DNA of 64,000 nucleotides from Bacteroidota bacterium (GCA_025363015.1 JANYEQ010000054.1:1-64000); one strand, 5' to 3'; shown: positions 26,664 through 35,752, counted from the first letter of the stretch. Program-made: numbers and translations. Notes: generated by a model from the sequence alone, not told the origin.

Positions 26664-28190
26664 ATGTTTCGTTACACAATCATCATTGGTTTCATTTTAA
26701 TTTCGCTGCCTTTCTATTCGCAAAACGATATTGATGCTATTCGCTATTCGCGTAATGGTGTAAATGGCACCTCTCGCTTTGTATCTATGGGTGGTGCTTT
26801 TGGTGCAATTGGTGCCGATTTAACCTGTGGAGCATACAATCCTGCTGGCTTAGGTTTGTTTAGAAAAGGAGATATTGCCTATAGTGGTGCTTTAAGAACA
26901 AGTAATAATACAGCAGTAATCAATAATAAATCAAACACAGTAGTAAGTGGCAACTTTGCTTTTAATAATTTTGGTATAGCAAAAGCGTGGGTAACAAAAA
27001 ATGATGCTCAGAGCAGATATATACTAGCATTTTCTTCTACACAAATGCAAAATTATAGTAACGATACCAAAATGGTAAGTTACACCAACCAAAACTCAAT
27101 AGCAAAAGACATGTTGAATTTGGCCATACAAGCCAAAACACTTCAAGGTACAAATAGTAACTATGAACGCCTAGGTTATAATACTTATTTATTAGATTAT
27201 GATTCAACCAAAGCTGCATTTTTTTCGTTTTTAGATGTTAATAGAACTGTAAAACAATCACGCGAAATACTGACTTCGGGCAAAGTAAAAGATGTAAACT
27301 TTAGCTATGCTTATGCCTATAAAGACCAATTTTATTTTGGTGTAAGTTTAGGTTTACCAAAAGTTGAATATTCATCAACCACCACCCATAGCGAAATAGA
27401 TGATAAAGATAGTATGCGAGTTACTATGACATCAGCGAATACTTTTACGAGTACTTACACTACTCCCTTACCTTTTGTGTACACCGATAAACTAGGTTTT
27501 AATAGCTTAACCTATATCGAATATTTTAAAACTACAGGTAAAGGTTACAATATAAAAATTGGAGGCGTAGTTCGCGTTGGCGAAAGCTTGCGCATAGGGG
27601 CTTATTACCACTCGCCAACAGTTTATAACTTAACTGATGTGTATTATAACGAATTAACCACAACTTGGGATGCGGATATTAAAAAACCAATTACTTCAAG
27701 AGACCCAAAAAATAACGGCACATTTAATTATAAAATAACAACACCTGGCCGTATAAGTTTAAGCGCAGCTTATGTTGTAAAAAAATTGGCCGTTATTGGG
27801 GTAGATTATGAATTAGTAAATTATAGTACTGCAAGTATATCTAGCACAATAACTGGTATTTTTGATGGTGTAAATGCCATTATAAAAAACCAATATAAAT
27901 ATGGGCAAAACCTAAGAGTGGGCACCGAGTTTAATGTAAAACCCGTATTTATTAGATTAGGTTATAACATGCAAGGAAGCCCTTATGGCAATACGTTTTC
28001 AGGCAAGTTAGTGAGGCATACACCAAGTATAGGTATTGGTTTTAAAAGCCAAAGTAATTATTATTTAGATTTAACATGGGCAGGCACTTATACTACCGAG
28101 TATTATTACTTATTTACAACCTTAAATAGTAACTCAAAAATAAATTATAAAAACAGTATGATTGCCGCAACTATTGGTATAAAATTTTAA
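26664..28190 (+). CDS. FadL/TodX-type outer membrane beta-barrel transporter
   Basis: An outer membrane barrel for hydrophobic compounds. The upstream-extended ORF start (26598) gives an unlikely N-terminus; the ATG at 26664 gives a clean signal peptide (MFRYTIIIGFILISLPFYSQ) and 508 aa. The mature start (NDIDAIRYSRNGVNGTSRFVSMGGAFGAIGADLTCGAYNPAGLGLFR) carries the NPAGL signature of the OMPP1/FadL/TodX family that forms the N-terminal hatch. Alternating strands and a final aromatic-rich strand ending in Phe (IGIKF) fit a barrel. Substrate is unknown. It follows the repeat lipoprotein after an inverted repeat. Confidence 0.8.
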   Translation: MFRYTIIIGFILISLPFYSQNDIDAIRYSRNGVNGTSRFVSMGGAFGAIGADLTCGAYNPAGLGLFRKGDIAYSGALRTSNNTAVINNKSNTVVSGNFAFNNFGIAKAWVTKNDAQSRYILAFSSTQMQNYSNDTKMVSYTNQNSIAKDMLNLAIQAKTLQGTNSNYERLGYNTYLLDYDSTKAAFFSFLDVNRTVKQSREILTSGKVKDVNFSYAYAYKDQFYFGVSLGLPKVEYSSTTTHSEIDDKDSMRVTMTSANTFTSTYTTPLPFVYTDKLGFNSLTYIEYFKTTGKGYNIKIGGVVRVGESLRIGAYYHSPTVYNLTDVYYNELTTTWDADIKKPITSRDPKNNGTFNYKITTPGRISLSAAYVVKKLAVIGVDYELVNYSTASISSTITGIFDGVNAIIKNQYKYGQNLRVGTEFNVKPVFIRLGYNMQGSPYGNTFSGKLVRHTPSIGIGFKSQSNYYLDLTWAGTYTTEYYYLFTTLNSNSKINYKNSMIAATIGIKF

Positions 28191-28222
28191 AGAAATTTTT
28201 AATTCATCTTTTAGATGATTAC

Positions 28223-28753
28223 TTAATTTAATAAGGTAATTTTATCTTTTCCATCTTCTTCTTTCCACTCTACTTTTACGTTTTGAGTTTCAATACTATC
28301 AATGGTAATACCTACATATTTAGCCTGTATTGGCACGTGGCGAGCAAAACGTCTATCTACTAATACCAATAACTCAACGTCGCTTGGCCTACCAAAGGCT
28401 AACATCGCATCTAAACCAGCCCTAATGGTGCGCCCCGTAAATAAAACATCATCTACTAAAATCACATTTTTATCTTCAATACTAAAATCAATATTAGTTT
28501 TGTTGGGTATTAATTCTTTTTTTCTAAAATCATCGCGGTAAAAAGTAATATCTAAAGCGCCGCAATTTATTTTTTTTACTTTTAAAATTGTTTGTAATTC
28601 GTTTTTAATACGATTGGCTAAAAATATGCCCCGCGGTTGTAAACCAATAATAACAGAATTATTAAAATCGTTATGAACTTCAATTAACTGGTGGCAAAGA
28701 CGTTTTAAGGTCACATCAAATTGCTGTTTTTCTAATAATATTTTTGGTTGCAC
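28223..28753 (-). CDS. pyrR: PyrR-type phosphoribosyltransferase
   Basis: The 176-aa type I phosphoribosyltransferase has the PRPP loop VILVDDVLFTGRTIRAGLDA (about 97-116) and the N-terminal IGLQPRGIFLANRI segment, with the 'VLVDRRFARHVPIQAKYVG' region typical of PyrR. In Firmicutes PyrR binds pyr mRNA and also has uracil phosphoribosyltransferase activity. In Bacteroidota the RNA role is not established as far as I know, and no pyr gene or anti-attenuator lies next to it. It follows dtd by 51 bp in the same direction. Confidence 0.85.
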   Translation of the reverse strand: MQPKILLEKQQFDVTLKRLCHQLIEVHNDFNNSVIIGLQPRGIFLANRIKNELQTILKVKKINCGALDITFYRDDFRKKELIPNKTNIDFSIEDKNVILVDDVLFTGRTIRAGLDAMLAFGRPSDVELLVLVDRRFARHVPIQAKYVGITIDSIETQNVKVEWKEEDGKDKITLLN

Positions 28754-28804
28754 TAGGTTTTAAATTTAAGTGTAAAAATAAGTTAAAGATATAAATAAAT
28801 TTTA

Positions 28805-29269
28805 TTATTCAATTTGTTTGAGGTTTGTTTTACTATCTAAAATAATAGTTACGGGCCCATCGTTAATTAACTCCACTTTCATATCTGCCCCAAACTTACC
28901 AGTTTTGCAAGGTTTTTGTAATAATTTTTCAGTTTCATAGATGAATTTTTCATATAACGGAATAGCTATATTGGGTTTAGCGGCTTTTGTAAACGAAGGC
29001 CGATTGCCTTTTTTAGTATCGGCAAATAAAGTAAACTGACTTACAATTAAAACACAGCCATTAACTTGCTTTACATCTAAATTCATTTTTTCATCTTCAT
29101 CCGAAAAAATTCGCAAGGCCATTAATTTTTGAGTAAGGTATAAAACATCGGTTTCGGTATCTTCTTCTTCAATCCCTAAAAGCACTAACAAGCCTCTATC
29201 AATAGCCGAAACTAATTCGTTATTAATTTTAACACTAGCATTTAAAACGCGTTGAATAACTAATCGCAT
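28805..29269 (-). CDS. dtd: D-aminoacyl-tRNA deacylase
   Basis: Dtd hydrolyses D-aminoacyl-tRNAs and Gly-tRNA-Ala, removing mischarged residues before translation. The 154-aa protein begins MRLVIQRVLNASVKI and has both active-site signatures: SQFTLFADTKKGNRPSF (Ser/Gln/Thr motif) and the cross-subunit Gly-Pro motif in NDGPVTIIL. It works as a cytoplasmic dimer. It is probably co-transcribed with pyrR and diverges from a lipoprotein gene over 33 bp. Confidence 0.95.
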   Translation of the reverse strand: MRLVIQRVLNASVKINNELVSAIDRGLLVLLGIEEEDTETDVLYLTQKLMALRIFSDEDEKMNLDVKQVNGCVLIVSQFTLFADTKKGNRPSFTKAAKPNIAIPLYEKFIYETEKLLQKPCKTGKFGADMKVELINDGPVTIILDSKTNLKQIE

Positions 29270-29302
29270 AATTTTATATCTTTATATCAAAATTAATTAA
29301 AA

Positions 29303-30283
29303 ATGAAGAATATTATAATAGCAAGTGTACTTTTAATGGCGTTTATTTCGTGTAAAAAGAAAAGCACAGCCACTGAGCAACCTGTACCTTCAACCACAGG
29401 CACAACTAATACCTGCCCTACTTGTAATTTTCCAGATACAGTTTATACAAGTACAGCCACTGGGCCAAAACTTATTTTTAAATTTAAGTTTGATAGCACC
29501 CAAACTCGCTTAAATAGTTTTGGGCAACCCACCGTAGTAGCTGCGGGCAATGCCGCACAATCGCCTCGTTTTAATGGTATGAGTGCACATTATGTAGAGT
29601 TAGCAAAAGGCGATTCAACCCAAGTTGGTGCTGGTGCAGTATTATATCGTGCCGAAGAAACAACTTGTGGTGGTAGCAATGCCATTGTATTTTGCAAATC
29701 AATAGTAAGTAAAGAGGGTGATGTATTTTTATCTATTCCTTTAAACCAAATAGCAGCGGGCAGTTATAAATGGATTCGTATTTCGTTAGCGTATCAAAAT
29801 TATGATATTAAAATTAAAACTACTTCAGCTGGTGTAATTGATGGTACAATTGCATCGTTTGTTGGTTTTAATACTTATGTAACCAAGTATAAAATGAAAA
29901 GCGCAGTCATGACACCCACTGCGGGCGGTGGTGCCGGCAACCATTTACAAGGTTATTGGGGATTGTATGGCAAAGTATTTAGTACCGATTTTTTTGCCGA
30001 TGGGCAATCAGCTGGCACTACGGTGGTTAACCCCAATCCTTTATCGCCAATACCAGCGGGTAGTTGTTTAGTTACTGGTAAGTTTTATAATACCCTTGCT
30101 GCTACCAATCAACCATTAATAATTACGGGCAGCGAAACTCAAGATATTATTATTACAGTATCGTTAAGTACTAACAAAAGTTTTGAGTGGAAAGAAGTTG
30201 GTGCATCTGACGGCTTATTTGACCCAAGCGCTAACGAAACCGTGGTAGATATGGGTTTAAGAGGCGTAATTGCTAAGTTTTAG
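29303..30283 (+). CDS. Putative lipoprotein, function unknown
   Basis: The 326-aa lipoprotein has a signal peptide and lipobox (LLMAFISCKKK) followed by a Thr/Pro-rich linker with a CPTC pair (TNTCPTCNFPD). The remainder looks like an extracellular beta-sandwich (LIFKFKFDSTQTRLNSFG..., YKWIRISLAYQNYDIKI, IITGSETQDIIITVSLSTNKSFEWKE). I recognise no family with confidence; it looks like a Bacteroidota surface lipoprotein. The Cys residues (CPTC, TTCGG, FCK, SCLV) could form disulfides. It stands divergent from dtd. Confidence 0.72.
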   Translation: MKNIIIASVLLMAFISCKKKSTATEQPVPSTTGTTNTCPTCNFPDTVYTSTATGPKLIFKFKFDSTQTRLNSFGQPTVVAAGNAAQSPRFNGMSAHYVELAKGDSTQVGAGAVLYRAEETTCGGSNAIVFCKSIVSKEGDVFLSIPLNQIAAGSYKWIRISLAYQNYDIKIKTTSAGVIDGTIASFVGFNTYVTKYKMKSAVMTPTAGGGAGNHLQGYWGLYGKVFSTDFFADGQSAGTTVVNPNPLSPIPAGSCLVTGKFYNTLAATNQPLIITGSETQDIIITVSLSTNKSFEWKEVGASDGLFDPSANETVVDMGLRGVIAKF

Positions 30284-30318
30284 TAATTTGTATTTACATG
30301 TTTCTTTATAATTAAATA

Positions 30319-30888
30319 ATGAAAAATTACATAGAAGAGAAAGTAATTTATAAAACAGATTTTACAAAAACCAATTTAACAAAAGGTGATTACGAACACT
30401 GCACCTTTACAAATTGTAATTTTTTAAGTGGCGATATTTCTGCCATAAAATTTTTTGACTGCACATTTATTGCGTGTGATTTAAGTTTGGTAGTGCTTAC
30501 CAAAACAGCCTTTAGCAATTGTTTAATAAAAGATTGCAAATTATTAGGTGTACAATTTAATACTTGTAACGATTTTTTATTTTCTATACAATTTGAAAAT
30601 TGCACCTTAAAACTATCTTCTTTTTACGAACTAAACCTAACAAAAACAACATTTAAAAATTGTAATTTAGAGGAAGTAGATTTTTCTAACGCTGATTTAA
30701 GTGCTATTTATTTTGATACTTGCGATTTAACACGCGCTACTTTTAACAACAGCATATTACAAAAAACCAATTTTACAAGCGCCATAAATTACAGCATTGA
30801 TTTAGAGCTAAATCAAGTAAAAAAAACAAAGTTTGCAAGTGCAGGTTTAGCAGGGCTTTTAAATAAATACGATATTGAAATAGATTAG
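30319..30888 (+). CDS. Pentapeptide-repeat protein
   Basis: The 189-aa protein without a signal peptide is mostly pentapeptide repeats of A(D/N)LxX type, seen as TNLTKGDYEHCTFTNCNFLSGD, CTFIACDLS, TFKNCNLEEVDFSNADLSAIYF and CDLTRATFNNSILQKTNF. Such repeats fold into a right-handed quadrilateral beta helix. Some members (Qnr, MfpA) mimic DNA and bind gyrase; most have unknown roles. It starts 35 bp after the preceding lipoprotein gene. No gyrase-protection feature can be read from the sequence. Confidence 0.85.
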   Translation: MKNYIEEKVIYKTDFTKTNLTKGDYEHCTFTNCNFLSGDISAIKFFDCTFIACDLSLVVLTKTAFSNCLIKDCKLLGVQFNTCNDFLFSIQFENCTLKLSSFYELNLTKTTFKNCNLEEVDFSNADLSAIYFDTCDLTRATFNNSILQKTNFTSAINYSIDLELNQVKKTKFASAGLAGLLNKYDIEID

Positions 30889-30978
30889 TTTTACCATTTT
30901 AAATTAAAACTGTATCGTTTATAACATTTTGTATTATACCCATTTTAAAGCGTTGTATTTATTACTTTAATGGCTTAA

Positions 30979-32346
30979 ATGCGTTATCTATTTTTTATAC
31001 TTTATTTTACTATAAGCGTAAACAGTTTTGCTCAAACAAAAAAAACTGTTAAACTAACCCGTGTGTTATTTGTATTTGATGCTAGTAATAGCATGAAAGC
31101 CATTTACAAAGACATAACACGTATGGAAGGCGCTAAAAATTTATTTTATAAATTTATTGATAGCCTTAGCAAAGATAAAACCATCCAATTTGCTTTGCGC
31201 ATGTATGGGCACACCGTTCAATACCCACCAGGCAATTGTAAAGACAGTAAGTTGGTCGTCCCATTTTCTAATAACAATTTAGCGATTATAAAACAAAAAG
31301 TAAAAGAAGCTAAACCCACTGGTATAACGCCTATAGAACATTCGCTTACCGAAGCAGCCAACGATTTTATTGATAATAAATCTCATAATATTGTAATAAT
31401 AATTACCGATGGTATTGAAGAGTGCGGTGGCGACCCTTGTAAAGCTCGACAAAAATTAATGGAAAAAGGTATTGTATTTAAACCCTTTATTATTGGCATT
31501 GGCTTAACACCCGAACAAATAAAAATGTTTGAATGTGTAGGAACGTATTATGATTACGATAACCAAAATACATTTACCAACATTGCCACCATTATACAAC
31601 AACAAAAATTAAACAAAACCAGTGCACAGGTTAATTTGTTAGATTTAGCGTCGAAACCTAACGAAACAAACGTAAACTTAAGTTTTTATGATGTTGCTAA
31701 AAAAGAATATAAGTACAATTACATTCATACTTTAAATTATAAAAGCAACCCTGATACATTATATATTGATGATTACCCCACCTATAAAGTAATAGCACAC
31801 ACTATACCGCCCGTAGAAAGTAACGAAATAAAATTAAACGTTGGAAAACACACGCAAATACCCATAGATGCGCCCCAAGGTTTTTTAATGGTAAAGCGCC
31901 CCGAAGGAGTTTATAATTACAACGAAAAAGTAAAGTACATCATTAGAAAACAAAATGAAGGCAATACCTTAAATGTGCAAATGCTAAACGTTACCGAAAA
32001 ATACATTGTTGGCACTTACGATATTGAAATATTAACCTTACCACGTATTAGTGTAAACGATAATAAAGTAGAACAATTACAAACCAAAATAATAGAAATA
32101 CCTAATGCAGGTATGTTACAAGTAAAATGCTTAGAGGCGGGTGATGGCTGTATTTTAAATGTAAAAAACAATAAATTACATTGGGTGACTAACTTAACTA
32201 ACCAAACCATACAAACTTATTATTTACAGCCTGGTAATTATGTGGCCACTTGGCGCTCTAAATCATTAAAAGGAAGTATTTATACTATTGAAAAAAAGTT
32301 TACTATTTCTTCCGATTCGCAAACGGTGGTAGAGTTTTATAAGTAG
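30979..32346 (+). CDS. Secreted von Willebrand factor A domain protein
   Basis: The 455-aa protein has a signal peptide (FFILYFTISVNSFAQ) and a VWA domain (about 25-215) with an intact MIDAS start VLFVFDASNSMK (DxSxS at 34-38), a TGITPIEHSL threonine loop and IVIIITDGIEECGGDPC. Metal-dependent ligand binding is therefore likely. The C-terminal half (about 220-455) is beta-rich with no domain I can name. No MoxR ATPase or other VWA gene adjoins, which argues against a Bat-type operon. Confidence 0.82.
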   Translation: MRYLFFILYFTISVNSFAQTKKTVKLTRVLFVFDASNSMKAIYKDITRMEGAKNLFYKFIDSLSKDKTIQFALRMYGHTVQYPPGNCKDSKLVVPFSNNNLAIIKQKVKEAKPTGITPIEHSLTEAANDFIDNKSHNIVIIITDGIEECGGDPCKARQKLMEKGIVFKPFIIGIGLTPEQIKMFECVGTYYDYDNQNTFTNIATIIQQQKLNKTSAQVNLLDLASKPNETNVNLSFYDVAKKEYKYNYIHTLNYKSNPDTLYIDDYPTYKVIAHTIPPVESNEIKLNVGKHTQIPIDAPQGFLMVKRPEGVYNYNEKVKYIIRKQNEGNTLNVQMLNVTEKYIVGTYDIEILTLPRISVNDNKVEQLQTKIIEIPNAGMLQVKCLEAGDGCILNVKNNKLHWVTNLTNQTIQTYYLQPGNYVATWRSKSLKGSIYTIEKKFTISSDSQTVVEFYK

Positions 32347-32355
32347 TATGTAATT

Positions 32356-32411
32356 AGTCAGTAATTTTTAGTCAAGAGTCTTTAGTCGCTGGTCAGAAGT
32401 CGGGAGTACTA
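32356..32411 (+). repeat. Degenerate heptamer repeat (AGTCNNN)
   Basis: AGTC occurs at 32356, 32370, 32377, 32384 and 32398, all in phase with a 7-base period, and the units between (GGTCAGA, AGTACTA) are near-misses. The stretch reads as about eight decayed 7-bp units. It is intergenic, after the VWA gene. Confidence 0.6.
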
Positions 32412-32491
32412 TTTGTGTAGGAAGCGAAAATATGATTAAATAGGAGAATTAGCTTGTATGCGAAACCGAAGGATTAGTAATACTATTGCCA

Positions 32492-32520
32492 ACACACAAA
32501 ACTATAAGTATAGTGTGTGT
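32492..32520. repeat. Hairpin-forming inverted repeat
   Basis: ACACAC-AAA-ACTATA-AG-TATAGT-GTGTGT is a 12-bp dyad with a three-base bulge. It lies about 55 bp beyond the stop of the minus-strand hypothetical gene and could be its 3' end structure, though no U tract follows. Confidence 0.5.
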
Positions 32521-32574
32521 GGAACTGAACAGCTAGTTTTGCAAAATCACTGTTAGCAACAGTTATTTTTTGTG

Positions 32575-33162
32575 TTAGAGGTTTCGTTTACAATATTCGA
32601 TTATTTTCTTGTCAAGGTCTAAAAGTAAATTTACGTTTTCTACCAAACTATATGTGTCTAAACATATTTTGAACGCTTTAATTCTAAATTTTTGTCTTGC
32701 TTTTTCAATTGCAATCTTATCAAAACGGATAGTCCTTTCAATAAGAATATTTCGGTCAAGTTCTGAAGTAACAGTCTTTTCAAGCTCTGCAAACTCTTTT
32801 AATTTATTACATTCGCCTCTAAAAAAATCGTCAACTACAAATTCAAAGTCGTGAAGAATTTGCTTAAACCCCTCAAGTCTTTGGTCAGATAAAAAGTCCT
32901 TATGCCATTTTTTATTTTCAAAGCCGAGTTGATTTATATAAAAAGGATGGCTTATTATTGAGTTGTCAAATTTATAAAGAGCTTGCCCGATAGAGAAACG
33001 ATAATCGATAATAAATTGTTTTCGTTCATTTTTAAAGGAAACTATTGCAAAGTCCTCTTCCAAATCTTTCCCACTTAAAAAACCGTCAAGTTCAAAATCG
33101 TGTGTAGTTAAAAATGGAGTTAAAATTTCTAGTCCTTTTTTTATGTCGTTTTTTAATGGCAT
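32575..33162 (-). CDS. Hypothetical protein in an accessory patch
   Basis: A 195-aa soluble protein, rich in Lys, Glu and Phe and mostly helical in the second half (DDFFRGECNKLKEFAELEKTVTSELDRNILIERTIRFDKIAIEKARQKFRIKAF). No signal peptide, membrane helix or known motif. Codon choice uses more GTC, AAG and TTC than the neighbours, and the gene is isolated between non-coding stretches of about 230 and 140 bp that contain inverted repeats. It is probably a recently gained singleton. Function unknown. Confidence 0.6.
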   Translation of the reverse strand: MPLKNDIKKGLEILTPFLTTHDFELDGFLSGKDLEEDFAIVSFKNERKQFIIDYRFSIGQALYKFDNSIISHPFYINQLGFENKKWHKDFLSDQRLEGFKQILHDFEFVVDDFFRGECNKLKEFAELEKTVTSELDRNILIERTIRFDKIAIEKARQKFRIKAFKICLDTYSLVENVNLLLDLDKKIIEYCKRNL

Positions 33163-33191
33163 AATATTAAAATTAGTTATTTCTTCTGTTT

Positions 33192-33239
33192 AGATTATGT
33201 TGGTCTTGCAATTAATGCTACATTCAGCTAACATAATCT
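33192..33239. repeat. 10-bp perfect inverted repeat upstream of the hypothetical gene
   Basis: AGATTATGTT (33192-33201) and AACATAATCT (33230-33239) are exact reverse complements separated by 28 bases. They lie 30-77 bp upstream of the minus-strand gene's start, within its 5' region. They may be a regulatory RNA stem or a scar of insertion. Confidence 0.5.
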
Positions 33240-33303
33240 TAAATCTAAATAAGGATTTGTATGCATTTGTAATTGTTTTTAGCCTTTCACAAAAATAAGG
33301 TAT

Positions 33304-33945
33304 TTATACTGTTTTAATTTTTTTTGTCCAATAAATTATATACCCAGTTCCTATTAGTGTGGGTGTTATCCATACCAGTAAGGATCCAATATGAAGTCCC
33401 GCAACCATAAAAGCTGTAACTGAAGCAATTAATGCTCCAATCATTCTTCCTATATGATTTCTTATCCAAGCATTTTTATTTTCTGTAAAAGCTTTAAACG
33501 TTTGAAAGTCTTTTAATGCCATAAACCCACCTAATCCACCAAAGAAAATATACAAAATGCTTTTATCTATTTTATTTACCATTCCGTAAATTCCAATTAC
33601 AATCATCACTATAGAGGCTACTAACATTATTCCAGAAATTAATTTATCAATAGTATCTGCCTTTAATTTAAGTTTACTTTTTAGTGTTAATGCTCTATTG
33701 CCTGAAAAAACCATATAAATTGTAAAAATACCAATTAAAAATAAAAATAAATTTTCGTGATTTGGCATTCTTGCAACAAAAAGAGAAATTAAAGAACTGA
33801 TAACCATTGCATACGAAAATATTTTTCCTGCTTTTTTGTGATTTATACCGCCTTTTTTAACCAGAATACTCATCATTCCAAATATTAAACCCAAGCCGCC
33901 TAAAAAAGCGTGTATGTATATTAGAATTTTTATTGTTTGTTCCAT
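33304..33945 (-). CDS. Predicted membrane protein (DUF2306-like)
   Basis: The ATG at 33945 is preferred over 33978: it gives MEQTIKILIYIHAFLGGLGLIFGMMSILVKKGG and has AAGGAA upstream, whereas the longer form adds a polar MQLPIYKGIIS stretch. The 213-aa protein has about seven hydrophobic helices. A His in helix one (IHAFLGG), a KKAGKIF loop and a later NHIGRMIGA segment resemble the DUF2306 membrane family, whose function is unknown. It stands alone between HerA-like and hypothetical genes. Confidence 0.65.
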   Translation of the reverse strand: MEQTIKILIYIHAFLGGLGLIFGMMSILVKKGGINHKKAGKIFSYAMVISSLISLFVARMPNHENLFLFLIGIFTIYMVFSGNRALTLKSKLKLKADTIDKLISGIMLVASIVMIVIGIYGMVNKIDKSILYIFFGGLGGFMALKDFQTFKAFTENKNAWIRNHIGRMIGALIASVTAFMVAGLHIGSLLVWITPTLIGTGYIIYWTKKIKTV

Positions 33946-34026
33946 ACTTATTATTCCTTTATATATTGGTAATTGCACACATAGTACTGGATAGGTGAAT
34001 TAAAGATATATAAATTACAAATAGAT

Positions 34027-35571
34027 TTAAAACCAACTGCCTTTCTTTTTACCACCAAGACCTAATGCACCTAACAAACCTCGCGCTACTTCTTTAAATA
34101 CGGTACGGCCAACTTGCCTTACCATGGTATTTTCGGAAGCTTTTTGTACAAACGATTTTTCTTCTTTTTCTTTTTTCTTAGGTTTTTCTGGCTCTGCTTC
34201 TTCTTGGTTATCGGTAGCTGTTTTTATTTTTGCATTTAAAATTTCGTAAGCACTTTCTCTATCAATATCTTGATTATACTTTGCTACTAAACTACTGGCG
34301 GCAATTAGTTCCGTTAATTCTTGCGGACTTAACACGCCAATTCTGCTACTTGGGGCTTTTAAATGTACTGCTGCTAATGGGGTTGGCACACCTTTTTCGT
34401 TTAAGGCAGTAATTAACGCTTGCCCAATACCCAAGCTAGTTAATAATTCGTCGGTTTTATAAAACTCAGATATAGGATAATTTTCGGCTGTTTTTTTAAT
34501 TGCTTTTCTATCTTTTTCGGTAAAGGCGCGCAAGGCATGTTGCACTTTTAAACCCAACTGTGCTAAAATAGCATCGGGCACATCATAGGGGTTTTGTGTA
34601 ATAAAATAAATACCTACACCCTTGCTTCTAATTAATTTAATAATTGATTCTATTTGATCTAACAAGGCTTTTGAGGCTTCGTTAAATATTAAATGTGCTT
34701 CGTCAATAAAAATACACAATTTAGGTTTTTCTAAATCGCCCGCCTCTGGAAAAGACGCATAAATTTCGGCTAATAAACTTAACATAAATGTTGAAAATAA
34801 TTTTGGCTTATCTTGTATATCCGTTAAACGAATAATAGAAGCGATGCCACAACCATTACTATCGGTGCGAATTAAATCAGAAACTTCGAAACTTTTTTCG
34901 CCAAAAAATTGTTCAGCGCCTTGGCTTTCTAACTCAATAATTTTACGCAAAATGGTAGAGGTGGTTGCGGTACTTAAATTACCGTATTCTTTTTGTATTT
35001 TTTCTTTTCCATCTTCGGTACTATATCTTAATAGGGCTTTAAAATCTTTTAAATCTAAAAGTGGTAATTGGTTATCGTCGGCATACTTAAATAGCATGGC
35101 CACAACCCCACTCTGCGTGTCGTTTAACTCTAATATTTTTGAAAACAACACGGGACCAAATTCTAAAACAGTAGCGCGTAATTTTACGCCTTGCTCTTTA
35201 CTCAAGGTCATAAACTCAGCACTGGTGCCTTTTGGTAAAAACGGTATGCCAATTAGCTTGTGACGTTCTTCAATTTTAGCATTGCTAAGACCTGCCTTTG
35301 CAATACCACTTAAATCGCCTTTTAAATCCATTAACAAAACGGGTATTCCAGCGACACACATACTTTCGGCAATTACTTGTAGGGTTACTGTTTTACCAGT
35401 ACCTGTTGCGCCTGCAATTAAACCATGCCTGTTTAATGTTTTTAGTGGTAGTTTTACTAAGGCCTCTTTTTGTGGTTGCCCATCTAGCATGGCTACACCA
35501 ATAGTAATGGCATTACCTGTGGCGTTATAACCTGTATTTATTTGTTGTTTAAAAGCGTCTAATTTTTCCAT
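34027..35571 (-). CDS. HerA-like / DUF853 P-loop ATPase
   Basis: The 514-aa cytoplasmic ATPase has Walker A AGATGTGKT (about 53-61), LLMDLKGDLSGIAKAG directly after it, and Walker B LCIFIDEAHLIF, followed by LIRSKGVGIYFITQNPYDVP. This is the DUF853 group of the HerA/FtsK superfamily. The C-terminal tail is Lys/Glu-rich (PEKPKKKEKEEKSF) and ends with a Gly/Lys stretch. HerA proteins pump DNA with a NurA nuclease, but no nurA lies nearby, and the role of the DUF853 group is not well established. Confidence 0.85.
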   Translation of the reverse strand: MEKLDAFKQQINTGYNATGNAITIGVAMLDGQPQKEALVKLPLKTLNRHGLIAGATGTGKTVTLQVIAESMCVAGIPVLLMDLKGDLSGIAKAGLSNAKIEERHKLIGIPFLPKGTSAEFMTLSKEQGVKLRATVLEFGPVLFSKILELNDTQSGVVAMLFKYADDNQLPLLDLKDFKALLRYSTEDGKEKIQKEYGNLSTATTSTILRKIIELESQGAEQFFGEKSFEVSDLIRTDSNGCGIASIIRLTDIQDKPKLFSTFMLSLLAEIYASFPEAGDLEKPKLCIFIDEAHLIFNEASKALLDQIESIIKLIRSKGVGIYFITQNPYDVPDAILAQLGLKVQHALRAFTEKDRKAIKKTAENYPISEFYKTDELLTSLGIGQALITALNEKGVPTPLAAVHLKAPSSRIGVLSPQELTELIAASSLVAKYNQDIDRESAYEILNAKIKTATDNQEEAEPEKPKKKEKEEKSFVQKASENTMVRQVGRTVFKEVARGLLGALGLGGKKKGSWF

Positions 35572-35695
35572 GTATTTAGGTTTTAAGTGTGTTTATATTT
35601 AAATGAGTAAACAAAAAGTATTTTATTTTTTTAACCACATAGTTACATAGGTTTTTGTTTAACACTAATAAATAAATATATAGTTTACTGTAGCT

Positions 35696-35716
35696 AACTG
35701 AAGCCTTGCTTCAGTT
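35696..35716. terminator. Perfect 9-bp hairpin, possible terminator
   Basis: AACTGAAGC-CTT-GCTTCAGTT is a perfect stem followed on the plus strand by only four Ts and on the minus strand by no T run. It lies 37 bp beyond the stop of the minus-strand dehydrogenase gene, in a position for its transcript end. The weak U tract lowers confidence. Confidence 0.45.
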
Positions 35717-35752
35717 TTATGAGTCTCTATTTTTTTTAATGCTACTTTTAAA

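Noticed and set aside
28190-28223. Terminator between the FadL-like gene and pyrR
   Set aside because: TCATCT-TTT-AGATGA makes only a 6-bp AT-rich stem without a clean U tract.
32480-32575. Possible integron attC site next to the orphan gene
   Set aside because: The core sites do not fit GTTRRRY/RYYYAAC, and no integrase or second cassette is seen.
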